Source: Paenibacillus albidus (GTDB taxonomy: Bacteria > Bacillota > Bacilli > Paenibacillales > Paenibacillaceae). Taken from it: a stretch of 37,994 nucleotides of DNA. Shown here one piece after another: positions 15,652-24,266 of the stretch. The stretch lies in NCBI RefSeq assembly GCF_014644435.1, contig NZ_BMKR01000053.1, positions 1-37,994 on the forward strand. Direction: 5' to 3'. Below the pieces are notes generated by a model, which worked only from the letters and a program-made list of their open reading frames with translations, ran no database searches and was not told the origin of the DNA. Position 1 is the stretch's first letter; each line of letters begins with the position of its first letter. The position numbers and the translations under genes were made by a program.

Positions 15652-16263
15652 TCAGTTACCTCTCTTCTTCTTGGATTGGTACCACTTGAATACAAAGTAG
15701 ATGATAATCAGAGCAATGGCGCCAAGAATGATCTCACGGGTGTACTCGGCAGCCACTTCATCAATATTCTTCCAATTGTCTCCCAAGGTCATTCCCAAAT
15801 ATACAAAAAGTGCACTCCAGGGAATAACCGCCAGTGTAGTCAGAAAAGTGAATTTGCCCAAAGGCATGCGGGAAATCCCGGCTGGAACGGAAATGGCATG
15901 ACGGACTACCGGAATGAACCGGGCTGTGAAAATTACACCTGTGCCATACTTGTTGAACCATTCTTCCGAGTGGTCAATATGTTTCTTTTTGATAAAAATG
16001 TACTTCCCGTACTTCTCCAGTACAGGCCTCCCGCCATAACGCCCGATCCAGTAAACGAAAATTTGGGCAATTACCCCGCCTATCGTCCCGAACACCACGG
16101 CCCCAAAGAAATTGATTTGATGCTGTGAGACTAAATATCCTCCAAAAGCCAGGACGATCTCACTTGGAATGACCTCAATCATGAGACCGATCATGATCCC
16201 GAAGTATCCCAGGCTCTGAATCCATTCGAATAATTGCGAGATTAGATCAGAAATGAAATGCAT
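15652..16263 (-). CDS. DedA-family membrane protein
   Basis: 203 residues from ATG 16263, with GGAGGAG upstream; the frame is open to 16311 without a binding site. Four or more membrane helices and the SNARE-associated/DedA signature (EVIPSEIVLAFGGYL; FTARFIPVVRHAISVPAGISRM) are present. DedA proteins act as lipid flippases for undecaprenyl phosphate or phosphatidylethanolamine-like lipids and support proton-motive force; which lipid applies here is not visible. Confidence 0.9.
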   Translation of the reverse strand: MHFISDLISQLFEWIQSLGYFGIMIGLMIEVIPSEIVLAFGGYLVSQHQINFFGAVVFGTIGGVIAQIFVYWIGRYGGRPVLEKYGKYIFIKKKHIDHSEEWFNKYGTGVIFTARFIPVVRHAISVPAGISRMPLGKFTFLTTLAVIPWSALFVYLGMTLGDNWKNIDEVAAEYTREIILGAIALIIIYFVFKWYQSKKKRGN

Positions 16264-16364
16264 TAAGGGTCTCCTCCTCCCGTTTTCCGGCCAAATTCGG
16301 CACTCCTGCAATAAAGAGCAGGGCTCCTCCGATCTTGCTCTATGTATCCGGCTTCTCTTAGCCT

Positions 16365-16373
16365 ATTCTAGCA
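16365..16373 (-). promoter_or_regulatory. Extended -10 of the dedA operon promoter
   Basis: TGC-TAGAAT on the minus strand (-10 at 16365-16370, TG motif at 16372-16373). No convincing -35 is seen, as usual for extended -10 promoters. It lies about 100 bp before dedA. Confidence 0.45.
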
Positions 16374-16425
16374 TAGGCAAGCTTACGACTTCTACTTGCA
16401 GCAGAATACCGACGACTGAAATTCA

Positions 16426-16454
16426 TTGATCTGCCAAAAAACAAATGCTATTAT
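16426..16454 (+). promoter_or_regulatory. sdpRI promoter
   Basis: -35 TTGATC (16426-16431), 17-nt spacer, -10 TATTAT (16449-16454), immediately followed by the palindromic operator. Confidence 0.75.
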
Positions 16455-16478
16455 ATATTTAGATAATTATTTAAATAT
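16455..16478. promoter_or_regulatory. Palindromic operator, probably for SdpR
   Basis: A 24-bp inverted repeat centred on AATT, with 11 of 12 base pairs matching. It starts directly after the -10 and covers the transcription start, so a bound repressor would block initiation. SdpR-type ArsR regulators bind such long AT-rich dyads. Confidence 0.7.
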
Positions 16479-16489
16479 CGAAAGGTCGG

Positions 16490-16804
16490 ATGTTGATGAA
16501 CGAATCCTTCAAAGCGCTGGCAGATCCCACACGCCGCCAAATCATCCGGCTGCTGCGTGAAAAAGACCGGAGTGCCGGAGAAATTGCCGATTATTTCAAA
16601 ATGTCCAAACCGAGCATTTCGCATCATCTGAACGCGCTGAAGCATGCCGGCCTGGTTCAGGATGAGCGCCATGGGCAGTTCATTATGTATTCATTGAATA
16701 CCACTGTGCTGGAAGAAGTGTTGGGATGGCTGCTGGAACTGACAGGAACCGGAAAGCAAAATGAGCCCGAAGTTCATTTTAACAAGGAGGCTGAGGAGAA
16801 ATGA
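16490..16804 (+). CDS. sdpR: ArsR-family autorepressor SdpR
   Basis: 104 residues (102 if the ATG at 16496 is used, which aligns better with B. subtilis SdpR starting MNNVFKAISDPTRR). The winged helix contains ADPTRRQIIRLLREKD and the recognition helix MSKPSISHHLNALKHAGLV; no metal-binding ELCVCDL motif is seen, as in SdpR. SdpR represses sdpRI until SdpI captures toxin and sequesters SdpR at the membrane. The stop overlaps the sdpI start by 4 bp. Confidence 0.88.
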   Translation: MLMNESFKALADPTRRQIIRLLREKDRSAGEIADYFKMSKPSISHHLNALKHAGLVQDERHGQFIMYSLNTTVLEEVLGWLLELTGTGKQNEPEVHFNKEAEEK

Positions 16805-17454
16805 AAGATTTTAAATGGAAATGGCAGGACAGCGTTATTGTAATTCTGGGACTGGTGGCCGTAGGTTACGCCTTGTTGAATTATAACCGGCTGCCGGAGC
16901 AATTACCTGTTCATTACGGTATTAATGGGGAACCGGACAATTATTGGTCCAAAGGTGCGGTCATCTCCCTTATGGGAGCCTTCGGAATCCTGCTCCCGCT
17001 CTTGATGCAGTTCACCCGCAGCATCGATCCCAAGCGGGAAAATTACAAAAAGTTCGAAAATGCCTATGGCATGACCCGGCTTGTGATCGGCGTGTTTTTT
17101 AATCTTATGCTGATGTTCACCATTTCTTCCGGTCTCGGTGAGAATCTTGATGCCGGCAAGCTCGGCCTGGCCGCCGCAGGTCTGATGTTCATCTTCATGG
17201 GCAATTATATGCCGCAGGTGAAGGGCACGTATCTGTTTGGCATACGTACCGCCTGGACGCTGGCCAGTCCCGAGGTATGGCGCAAAACCCATCGCACTGC
17301 CGGTATCCTTTGGGTGGCCGCCGGGCTGCTGATTCTTGTAGGGGCTTTGCTCGGAAAGACCTGGTCCGCCTCCTTGCTGATTGCCGCGTTGATCCTGGCC
17401 ATTGTCGTACCTACGTTATATTCCTGGGCCATCTCCCGCCGGCTGGAAGCTTGA
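16801..17454 (+). CDS. sdpI: SdpI-family immunity/signal membrane protein
   Basis: 217 residues with about six membrane segments. The N-terminus has the DUF1648 pattern LPEQLPVHYGINGEPD and the C-terminal half the SdpI pattern KTHRTAGILWVAAGLL. B. subtilis SdpI gives immunity to the SDP toxin and anchors SdpR. No sdpABC toxin genes are in the window, so it may be defensive or sense a foreign peptide. Confidence 0.88.
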   Translation: MKDFKWKWQDSVIVILGLVAVGYALLNYNRLPEQLPVHYGINGEPDNYWSKGAVISLMGAFGILLPLLMQFTRSIDPKRENYKKFENAYGMTRLVIGVFFNLMLMFTISSGLGENLDAGKLGLAAAGLMFIFMGNYMPQVKGTYLFGIRTAWTLASPEVWRKTHRTAGILWVAAGLLILVGALLGKTWSASLLIAALILAIVVPTLYSWAISRRLEA

Positions 17455-17490
17455 GCGTCCGGGGAGATATGACTTTCTGCTGTGTTATTG

Positions 17491-17525
17491 GCGTCCGGGC
17501 ATTCCTGCCCCGGACGCTGTTTCTG
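17491..17525. terminator. Terminator between convergent sdpI and polymerase genes
   Basis: A 9-bp stem GCGTCCGGG/CCCGGACGC (17491-17499 with 17508-17516), then TGTTTCTGT. It lies between two convergent genes. Confidence 0.75.
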
Positions 17526-17530
17526 TGTGT

Positions 17531-19879
17531 CTAAGGCTCACTTGAATAGAATGACAATCCGGTTACACTGCGCCTTTCTCCTTCAGCCGTCTCCCTCTTC
17601 CTCATGATTCGTTCCAGTTCCCGCCCTATTGCTCCAGCTTCTTCGGTGAATGCAAACCTGCGGTCGTTATGCCGTTCCCCGCCTCTTTCATCCAGCTGAA
17701 CCCGCAGCCGGTACTGCCGGAGCAGTTCAAGACCCGCTGCCCCGCAGCGCTGCGCCGCTTCCGCTTCACCGGATTCGAGCTTTCTTGTTCCAAGCCGCAG
17801 CATATACCGGGCCCCCTCCTCCCACTTGGCATAATTATAGAGATCCAGCCGCAGACTTCTCCGTATCCAGTGCAGCGCGGCAGCAGCATTATCCGCTTGG
17901 GCATAACGTTCAGCCACTTCCCAATGCAGTGCGGCGCTTTCCGGCGAGTACTGCAGACTGCTTCGCAGCAAGTCCAGCGCCTCTTCTGCAGGGAGCAGGC
18001 GCGACAGCTGCAAAGCCGTTCGTGTGGACACAGGGTTCCACACAAGCGATTGCCGCAGCAGCCCCTCGCGGTCCACGGACTCCGCCTTGTATGCGGCCTG
18101 GCGGTACAGCTCCGCTGCTTGCCCCACCCGATACGAGAGCAGGCCCAGCAGCAGGCAACAGCAGCAGCCCCCGATCGTATACAAACGGCTTATGCCGCCG
18201 GAGCTGGCCCCCGTGGTCCGTTTCCTTGCCGGAATGGCCAGGGCCTCAGTCAGGGCCAGGGCTGGCAGCCAGAGCAGCAGCAGCCAGAACAGCCCATAGC
18301 TCCAGTCAAAATCGACGGCGCTGTGCAGAACAAGCACAAGAAACGGCGGCAGCAGCCGCGGTGCGTACAGCACCAGCAGCCAGCCTGCCGCAAGGAGCAT
18401 AAGCCCGGCCACCGCAACCCCGGCTACGCCCAGGTTCAGCAGGAGGTCGAGATAGCCGCTGTGCACCTGGCTGCCCACATACGGGCGGGACTGGGCGGCG
18501 AGATAAGCGCTTCGCCACGTCTCCCCGCCCTGCCCCAGCCAGGGCGCTTCCCCCGCGAGCCGCCAGGCATCGCGGTACAGCAGTGCGCGCGCCGAGACCG
18601 TCGATGACGGTCCGGTGATCCGCTCGCGCACCTGCTGGAAGACGGCGCAACCCGCCGCCGTCCAGCCTGCCGCCGCCAGCAGCAGCGCGGCGGCTTTGAC
18701 CCTGCCCGCCGCGCCGCACCCGCGGCGGCACAACCACAGGCCGGCCAGCAGTGCGCCGGCCCAGAGCCCGGCCAGCAGCAGCAGGCCGGGCAATGGCTCC
18801 ACCGCGAGCCTGGCCGGGGCCAGCTCGCAGTATAGCAGCGCTGCAGCGGCCACAGGCGCGGCGCCGGCGGCAAGAAGCGGCGCGAGCAGCCGCCGCTTCC
18901 AGGCCAGGGCGGCGGCCGAGGCGCAGGCCGCCGCCAGCCAGGCGCCGCGCGACTCGCTGAGCAGCAGCGCGGCGGTGTACGGGAACAGCGGGAGCAGCGG
19001 GAGCAGCGGGAGCAGCAGGAGCAACAGACGCAGCAGCGCCGCATTTGGCGTCGCCGCTCCCGCTGTTCCACGTCCGCTTCCCCCGCCGCCCTCTGCGGTA
19101 TGCGTGCTCTGGCCGCTTCCCGCTTCACTCCTGCTTGCCACGCTCCCGGCTCCGTTTATGCTTGGACCGCTTCCGGTTCCACGTCCGCTCCCGGCTCCGC
19201 TTGCGCTTTCGCTGCTCCCCCGGCTGCCTGGCTCGGCGCTTGCATAATAATCAGCCACAGCGAACAACCGCTCCAGCAAAAATACAGCCATCACTGCGCC
19301 GAAGGCATTGGGATACTCCAGCAGTCCCGCCAATCGCGCTCCGGCAGCGCTGACTTCCGGTGAACCGCTGTAAGCCACCCCAAAAGGCAGCTGCAGCACT
19401 CCGCAGACAGCAAGCAGTGCACTCAGACACAGAGTCAATCCCACAATATGCCAAGCCGCAGCAAGCAGGTGTCTCCCGCTGTGAAGCGCCACCCATACAA
19501 AGCTGGCGTATAAACCCCAGCGCAATATTTCATTCAATGTCCCCTGTGCCGACAAAGGTTCGCGTAGCGCATGAATGACATACAGCGTCAGAAGGATTGC
19601 CGGACCCGTCAGCAAGGCGCCTTTGGCCAGCCGCCTTCCTCCACCGGAATACTGCAAATCGGCAGGCTGTTCCAGAGTATAAGCCGGTTTTTTTTGCCGG
19701 AGCACTGCCAAGACAGCACACAATACAAACCAGCCGGTCAATACCGGGTAAGCTTCATCTATGAAAAAAAGTCCGCGATGCAGGCAAGCGCCCACACCCG
19801 CAGCAAGAACTGCCGCAGCACATGTATACGTTATAAACCGCTCGTGCGGCGATAGTTGCGTCTTTCTGTCCTTCCGCAT
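17531..19879 (-). CDS. O-antigen ligase-like membrane polymerase with C-terminal TPR region
   Basis: 782 residues. About ten to twelve membrane segments with the Wzy_C/O-antigen ligase pattern: LLEYPNAFGAVMAVFLLER, then SESRGAW and GQGGETWRSAY followed by VHSGYLDLLLNLGVAG and LHSAVDFDW. The last 150 residues are helical, TPR-like (LRRSLxYSPESAALHWEVAERYAQ). Such proteins polymerise or ligate surface glycans. A Gly/Ser-rich insert of about 85 residues (roughly 215-300) interrupts the membrane region, followed by Leu/Pro repeats. GC content is well above that of neighbours. A wide range of frames is open here because of GC skew; this is the one with family motifs. Confidence 0.85.
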   Translation of the reverse strand: MRKDRKTQLSPHERFITYTCAAAVLAAGVGACLHRGLFFIDEAYPVLTGWFVLCAVLAVLRQKKPAYTLEQPADLQYSGGGRRLAKGALLTGPAILLTLYVIHALREPLSAQGTLNEILRWGLYASFVWVALHSGRHLLAAAWHIVGLTLCLSALLAVCGVLQLPFGVAYSGSPEVSAAGARLAGLLEYPNAFGAVMAVFLLERLFAVADYYASAEPGSRGSSESASGAGSGRGTGSGPSINGAGSVASRSEAGSGQSTHTAEGGGGSGRGTAGAATPNAALLRLLLLLLPLLPLLPLFPYTAALLLSESRGAWLAAACASAAALAWKRRLLAPLLAAGAAPVAAAALLYCELAPARLAVEPLPGLLLLAGLWAGALLAGLWLCRRGCGAAGRVKAAALLLAAAGWTAAGCAVFQQVRERITGPSSTVSARALLYRDAWRLAGEAPWLGQGGETWRSAYLAAQSRPYVGSQVHSGYLDLLLNLGVAGVAVAGLMLLAAGWLLVLYAPRLLPPFLVLVLHSAVDFDWSYGLFWLLLLWLPALALTEALAIPARKRTTGASSGGISRLYTIGGCCCCLLLGLLSYRVGQAAELYRQAAYKAESVDREGLLRQSLVWNPVSTRTALQLSRLLPAEEALDLLRSSLQYSPESAALHWEVAERYAQADNAAAALHWIRRSLRLDLYNYAKWEEGARYMLRLGTRKLESGEAEAAQRCGAAGLELLRQYRLRVQLDERGGERHNDRRFAFTEEAGAIGRELERIMRKRETAEGERRSVTGLSFYSSEP
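18981..19025 (-). repeat. 9-bp tandem repeat inside the polymerase gene
   Basis: Five units of about 9 bp (GGGAGCAGC on the plus strand; units at 18981, 18990, 18999, 19008 and 19017; the middle three are identical). They encode repeating Leu-Leu-Pro in a membrane segment. Unit length is a multiple of three, so slippage would change protein length without frameshift. Confidence 0.8.
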
Positions 19880-19960
19880 ATTCTGTCGTCCTGCCCTTCC
19901 TTGGGTTTACCTTCAGTCTTGCCCATTTCGCGCAACTGCAAAAGGTCAAGGGGGCACCCA

Positions 19961-20013
19961 AAACAAACAAGGGATGTCCCAGCAGCCATTTCATGGCTTT
20001 AAGGACATCCCTT
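19961..20013 (-). terminator. Terminator of the methyltransferase gene
   Basis: An 11-bp stem (19969-19979 with 20003-20013) encloses a second AGCCAT/ATGGCT stem. On the minus strand it runs into a T-rich tail, TTGTTTGTTTT. Confidence 0.65.
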
Positions 20014-20047
20014 TGTTTATGGAGCAGGTTACAGGTGAACGGATTCT

Positions 20048-21244
20048 TTATTCCCCCTGATCCGTGTTCTCTGCCGGCAGCAGGTCCGCACAGACCCGCT
20101 CAAGGTATGGCTTTGCGCCCAGAAAGTCACGGAATGCGCTGTATTCACGCCATTTGGCGGCGTTGTCCCCGGCGGAGCTTTTGACGGCACGAATCAGAAT
20201 ATTTTTGGGCGTGTGCTCCATATCGATGAATTCCAGCAGCTGGGTGCGGTAACCCATGAGGTCCAGCAGCTTGGCCCGGATCGCATCCGTTGCCAGGGCG
20301 GAGAAACGCTCCTTCAAGATACCGTGTGACAGCAGCGGATTCAGCACCTCGCTCTCAATCTGCGAGAACAGCTCATGCTGGCAGCAGGGAACCGACAGGA
20401 TGACGGAGGCTCCCCAGCGTACGGCTTTTTCCAGAGCAGCATCCGTAGCCGTATCACAGGCATGGAGGGTAACGACCATATCCACCTGATCCAGCTCATT
20501 GTAATCGGCAATATCGCCTACCAGGAACCGAAGCCGGCTGTAGCCAAGCCGCACCGCAAGGGCGCTGCAATGCTCGATCACATCGGCTTTGAGGTCAAGG
20601 CCGACAATATTCAGCTCCCGCTTCGCACGGACACTCAGATAATGGTAGAGCGCAAACGTCAAATAGGATTTGCCGCAGCCGAAATCCACAATGGTCAGCG
20701 GCCGCCCGGTTGGCAGATCGGCCAGCACATCCTCGACCATCTCGAGGAAACGGTTGATTTGGCGGAATTTATCATATTTACGGGCAAGCACCTTGCCTTC
20801 ATTGTTCATAATGCCAAGCTCCACCAGAAACGGCACAGGGACTCCATCTTCCAGTACATACCGTTTGCGGCGGTTGTGAGCGAGGTCGGGCACCTCCTGC
20901 TTGGAAGGCGATTTAGTAAGAATCGAGACTTTGTACTTCTTGCTGATAAGCACCTGATAATCCGCTTCTACCGTGCACAGCAGGCCTTGGCGGAACGTTT
21001 CTCTCAGGAGTGTCACCATTTCCTCCGCTGCCGACTCTGCCGGCACATTGCGGTGCTCTACCTTTGGTCCGATATAGTACGCAAACTGATAATGCAGCTT
21101 GCCCTTAAGCTCGACAGGTTTGATCTGCACTTTGGTGTAGGCAGCTTCCCCTTTGTTACGCAGCTGGCTCAGGGTAGCCGTAATTAAGGTGCGGTCACCA
21201 ATCACTTGTTCTATCAAAGCATGTAAAGATTCCACAGGGCACAT
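20048..21244 (-). CDS. Class I SAM-dependent methyltransferase (METTL25/RRNAD1-like)
   Basis: 398 residues. The SAM motif IVDFGCGKSYLTFALYHYL is near residue 185, with motif II around IVGLDLKADVIEHC and DMVVTLHACDTATDAAL, followed by SVPCCQHEL, a pattern of the METTL25-like family. The N-terminal 170 residues are a separate alpha/beta region. The target is unknown. The gene has its own extended -10 promoter and terminator. Confidence 0.85.
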   Translation of the reverse strand: MCPVESLHALIEQVIGDRTLITATLSQLRNKGEAAYTKVQIKPVELKGKLHYQFAYYIGPKVEHRNVPAESAAEEMVTLLRETFRQGLLCTVEADYQVLISKKYKVSILTKSPSKQEVPDLAHNRRKRYVLEDGVPVPFLVELGIMNNEGKVLARKYDKFRQINRFLEMVEDVLADLPTGRPLTIVDFGCGKSYLTFALYHYLSVRAKRELNIVGLDLKADVIEHCSALAVRLGYSRLRFLVGDIADYNELDQVDMVVTLHACDTATDAALEKAVRWGASVILSVPCCQHELFSQIESEVLNPLLSHGILKERFSALATDAIRAKLLDLMGYRTQLLEFIDMEHTPKNILIRAVKSSAGDNAAKWREYSAFRDFLGAKPYLERVCADLLPAENTDQGE

Positions 21245-21294
21245 CTCACTTTCGGGATTATAAATATAAAGCTTTCTCGCTTAACCATCCTTGC

Positions 21295-21303
21295 ATTATA
21301 TCA
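21295..21303 (-). promoter_or_regulatory. Extended -10 promoter of the methyltransferase gene
   Basis: TGA-TATAAT on the minus strand (-10 at 21295-21300), a perfect -10 with TG extension. It leaves a 5' UTR of about 45 nt. Confidence 0.6.
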
Positions 21304-21371
21304 TGAACCCGGCTGGGATCAGGGCTGAATCTGAAACTGTCCGCTGAGCATGGTCCTAAGCACCAGGATAC

Positions 21372-22046
21372 TTACAGATGATTTGCCGCTTTGGCCGCTG
21401 TTGCCATCCGGCTCCATTCTTGCTGTCCATCCCGGACTTCCTCCAGCGGAAGCCCGCCCCGCTCCAGTTCCTCCGGTGCTTTGAGCAGCAGCCGTTCATA
21501 CAAACCGGCCCCTTCGGCCTCCACATCTTCCCCTTGCTCTATTAACCGGTACAAGCTGTCCTCTGCCTTGCTGTATCGTCCCATTCCTTCCAGGTAGGTC
21601 AGAAGCAGCCGTTCCGTCTTGGCCGGAAGCCGGTAAGCCTCCACAATGGATATAAGCTCATCTATTTCCCGGGTCATCTGCAGCAGACTGCGGTCGGCTC
21701 CATGAAGATCGGCGGACAAATATAGATGCAAAGCCTTCATCTCTCTAAACAATGCGGCTTCATAATTCTCATTGCTTCTGTAGATGCTGCCTTCCTCTTT
21801 GAGCAGCCTTGCTACACCTTGCAGCTTGTCGGATTCAATAACTCCACCCAGACGGAACATATCTATAATATCCTCTACGGACAGGGAATTAAGCAACCGG
21901 GAGTTCAGGCGGAAATGGCGGTTCAGCAGCTCGTCGATTTCCCACAGCGCCTCCGTAGTCTTCCGCTCCTGCTTCAGAGTAAACACTTTGGCCACCATCG
22001 CCGTCATATCCTCAATCATCCGGACGATATAGTCTCTTCTGAACAT
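21372..22046 (-). CDS. DUF6483-like hypothetical protein
   Basis: 224 residues, almost entirely helical and acidic, beginning MFRRDYIVRMIEDM, a start typical of a family seen in Firmicutes. The middle (SIYRSNENYEAALFREMKALHLYL) resembles a TPR-like helical pair. GAGAGG lies 6 nt before the ATG. No membrane segment. Function unknown; monocistronic by spacing. Confidence 0.7.
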   Translation of the reverse strand: MFRRDYIVRMIEDMTAMVAKVFTLKQERKTTEALWEIDELLNRHFRLNSRLLNSLSVEDIIDMFRLGGVIESDKLQGVARLLKEEGSIYRSNENYEAALFREMKALHLYLSADLHGADRSLLQMTREIDELISIVEAYRLPAKTERLLLTYLEGMGRYSKAEDSLYRLIEQGEDVEAEGAGLYERLLLKAPEELERGGLPLEEVRDGQQEWSRMATAAKAANHL

Positions 22047-22131
22047 GCTGTACCTCTCTTCTTTATTGGATTCTTGCCTTCATCTTAAACCATTCCTGGA
22101 GGCTATGCCAGCTTAGGTCAGGGGAGCAGGA

Positions 22132-22161
22132 TTGACAGACCGGCTTTCTTTGTCATAAACT
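22132..22161 (+). promoter_or_regulatory. Possible promoter of the winged-helix/MFS operon
   Basis: -35 TTGACA (22132-22137), 18-nt spacer, -10 TAAACT (22156-22161, 4 of 6 matches). Two imperfect direct repeats of CTGGATT follow 17 bp apart (from 22160), possibly an operator. Confidence 0.4.
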
Positions 22162-22239
22162 GGATTCACACTCAATCTGGATTACAGATCGAACTATTTT
22201 ACAGAACAATGATAATCAGAATTGAAGGAGGTTATACCC

Positions 22240-22869
22240 GTGCCACATAAGAACCATCTGCAGGAGGGAGCTGATGCCCCCTCCTCCCGACAGCGGTCCG
22301 GAGCGCAGACCACGGCGGACAACAACCAGAACTCAGCGCCCGAAGACGCCGATGAAAGCGATCAGCGAATTTTGTCCCCGGAGAGAGCGAGCAGTCCGCT
22401 TCAGTTGACTCCGGAGCAGGATAAGCTGCTGGAGAGCGCGCTGCGCATCAAGATTATGCAGGCGCTTGCCGGTGAGCCGCTCACCTCCAAGCAGGTTGCC
22501 GAGAAGCTGCAGAAGACGCCGGGAAACATCCATTATCATATCGTCAAGCTGTTCGAAGGAGGATTGCTTGAGCTTGTCCGAACCGAAGCGGCAGGAGGCA
22601 TCATCCAGAAGTTTTACCGTTCCAGGGCAACCTGGTTCCGTTCAGCCAATTTCAGCGGTTTTCAATTCCGTGAGGAGGATATCGTGGAGCACTTCACCAC
22701 CAGATTTACATTATCCGGCAGCGAGCTGGAAGCTTTTCAACAGGAAATGAAACAATTTATCTCCAAGTGGGAATCTAAAATTACCGATGGTGAAGAATAC
22801 GGCGTCGATATTTCCATCGGCCGTCTTCCCCACACCGAATCCAATACACCAGCAGGAGGTGCATCCTAA
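22240..22869 (+). CDS. Winged-helix (ArsR-like) transcriptional regulator
   Basis: 209 residues from GTG 22240, which has AAGGAGG 8 nt upstream; a TTG at 22222 lies inside the binding site. After a disordered polar N-terminus (about 1-55) comes a winged helix (about 60-130): ALRIKIMQALAGEPLTSKQVAEKLQKTPGN in outline, then the wing. The recognition sequence TPGNIHYHIVKLFEGGLLEL is typical of ArsR-like regulators. The C-terminal 80 residues are likely a ligand or dimer domain. It is 2 bp upstream of the MFS gene, so it probably controls that pump. Confidence 0.85.
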   Translation: MPHKNHLQEGADAPSSRQRSGAQTTADNNQNSAPEDADESDQRILSPERASSPLQLTPEQDKLLESALRIKIMQALAGEPLTSKQVAEKLQKTPGNIHYHIVKLFEGGLLELVRTEAAGGIIQKFYRSRATWFRSANFSGFQFREEDIVEHFTTRFTLSGSELEAFQQEMKQFISKWESKITDGEEYGVDISIGRLPHTESNTPAGGAS

Positions 22870-22871
22870 CA

Positions 22872-24182
22872 ATGATGCCGGCAAGTGCGCCAGAGAAGGC
22901 GAGCAGTAATCCGCTCCGGGGATTTGCCGCTCCTTTTGTACATTCCCGGGCGTTTATTTATTTGTGGCTTGGCCACCTTATTTCGTTTCTTGGCAGTTCG
23001 ATTACCATGGTTATCCTGCCGGTATTGGTCTACTCTCTAACCGGTTCTACCACGATCATGGGATTCGTGATGGCTATTTATATGCTGCCCAATGTGTTGA
23101 TGCTGCCGATATCCGGCCATATCGTAGACCGCTATGACCGGGTCAAAATTATGATGCTGGCCGACATTTCCCGCTTCGTGATTATGATTGCTACAGCTGT
23201 ACTTGCTCTTTCCGGTATACTTACCATTCCGCTCTTGTACGTATTGGTCGGCTTTTATGGACTGCTGGACGGTATGTTCCAGCCGGCTTACGCGGCGGTC
23301 CGCGCCACCGTATTCACCCCCGATATCCGTATAGCCGCCAATTCATTAACGCAGATGACCACGCAGACGGTTCGGCTGATCGGCCCGGCACTGGGCGGTC
23401 TGCTCATCACCCATTTATCGGCAGGCGTAGGTTTTGGACTGGATGCCTTCACGTATCTGATCTCGCTAATCTGTCTCATTTATTTGCGCAGAGTGCTGGT
23501 TATGAAGTCAAAGCCCCTGTCTGCCCCCCCCTCTGCGGAACAGTCTGGCCCGCTTCCGGGCGAGGCCCCTTCTGCTCCGGACTGGAAAGCGGACTTCAAG
23601 GAGGGGTTTGCCATTCTGCGCAGCCACCCGTGGCTCTGGGTAACGATTTTGACCTTTTCGTTCATTAATATTTGTTATGCGGGCATTACCAGCATTTTGG
23701 TCCCCTGGCTGTTCAAAGTCCATCATGGCTGGGACCCTTATCTTTATGGCCTCGCCGTCACCTTCTCCGGGGTCGGGGCCATCGTCGGCGGGTTATTGTT
23801 CGGCATGAGAGCCCGCTGGAATCATCGGGGCATCATGGCTTACATGGGTGCTTTTGTGAGCGGGCTGGCCTTGTTCCTGCTGCCCTTCGTTCCGAGCGCA
23901 GCAGGTGCAATTGCACTGTTTGCCCTGGAAGGCTTCGGCCTTATGATCTTCGGCCTGATCTGGGAGATCAGCCTGCAGGAGCTGGTTCCCCAGGAGGCCT
24001 TCGGACGTGTGGCCAGTCTGGATTTACTCGGTTCCTTTGCCCTGCTTCCGGTAGGTTATATTACAGTCGGCTGGCTGGCCGATCTCATTGGCGGTGTAGC
24101 TACGATAGCCATTTTTGCCGGACTCGGTATGGCTTGTATACTACTGGTCCTCAGTATCCCGGCCATCCGCAAATTTCAATAA
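22872..24182 (+). CDS. MFS transporter, probable drug or metabolite efflux
   Basis: 436 residues, twelve predicted membrane segments. The motif-A region between helices 2 and 3 reads GHIVDRYDRVKIM, and the overall pattern fits the MFS_3/enterobactin-exporter-like group. AGGAGG lies 12 nt before the first ATG. It is co-transcribed with the winged-helix regulator, and a terminator follows. The substrate is unknown. Confidence 0.88.
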   Translation: MMPASAPEKASSNPLRGFAAPFVHSRAFIYLWLGHLISFLGSSITMVILPVLVYSLTGSTTIMGFVMAIYMLPNVLMLPISGHIVDRYDRVKIMMLADISRFVIMIATAVLALSGILTIPLLYVLVGFYGLLDGMFQPAYAAVRATVFTPDIRIAANSLTQMTTQTVRLIGPALGGLLITHLSAGVGFGLDAFTYLISLICLIYLRRVLVMKSKPLSAPPSAEQSGPLPGEAPSAPDWKADFKEGFAILRSHPWLWVTILTFSFINICYAGITSILVPWLFKVHHGWDPYLYGLAVTFSGVGAIVGGLLFGMRARWNHRGIMAYMGAFVSGLALFLLPFVPSAAGAIALFALEGFGLMIFGLIWEISLQELVPQEAFGRVASLDLLGSFALLPVGYITVGWLADLIGGVATIAIFAGLGMACILLVLSIPAIRKFQ

Positions 24183-24190
24183 GATAGAAC

Positions 24191-24230
24191 AAGAGGCAGC
24201 ACCGCGCCGAACTGGCGGGTGCTGCCTCTT
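24191..24230. terminator. Bidirectional terminator between MFS and hydrolase genes
   Basis: A 13-bp stem (24191-24203 with 24218-24230) continues into inner CGCC/GGCG pairs. It lies between convergent genes; T-runs are short. Confidence 0.8.
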
Positions 24231-24266
24231 GGGCAACCCGGGTCTGTATTCCGGATGCCATCCTAC

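Noticed and set aside
17650..19360. Many long open frames on both strands within the polymerase gene
   Set aside because: They follow from high GC and Ala/Leu/Arg codon bias; none has a family motif or ribosome site comparable with the ligase-like frame.
22205..22225. Fur-like box ahead of the winged-helix regulator
   Set aside because: Only a half-site (TGATAAT) is present; the other half matches at 3 of 7 positions.
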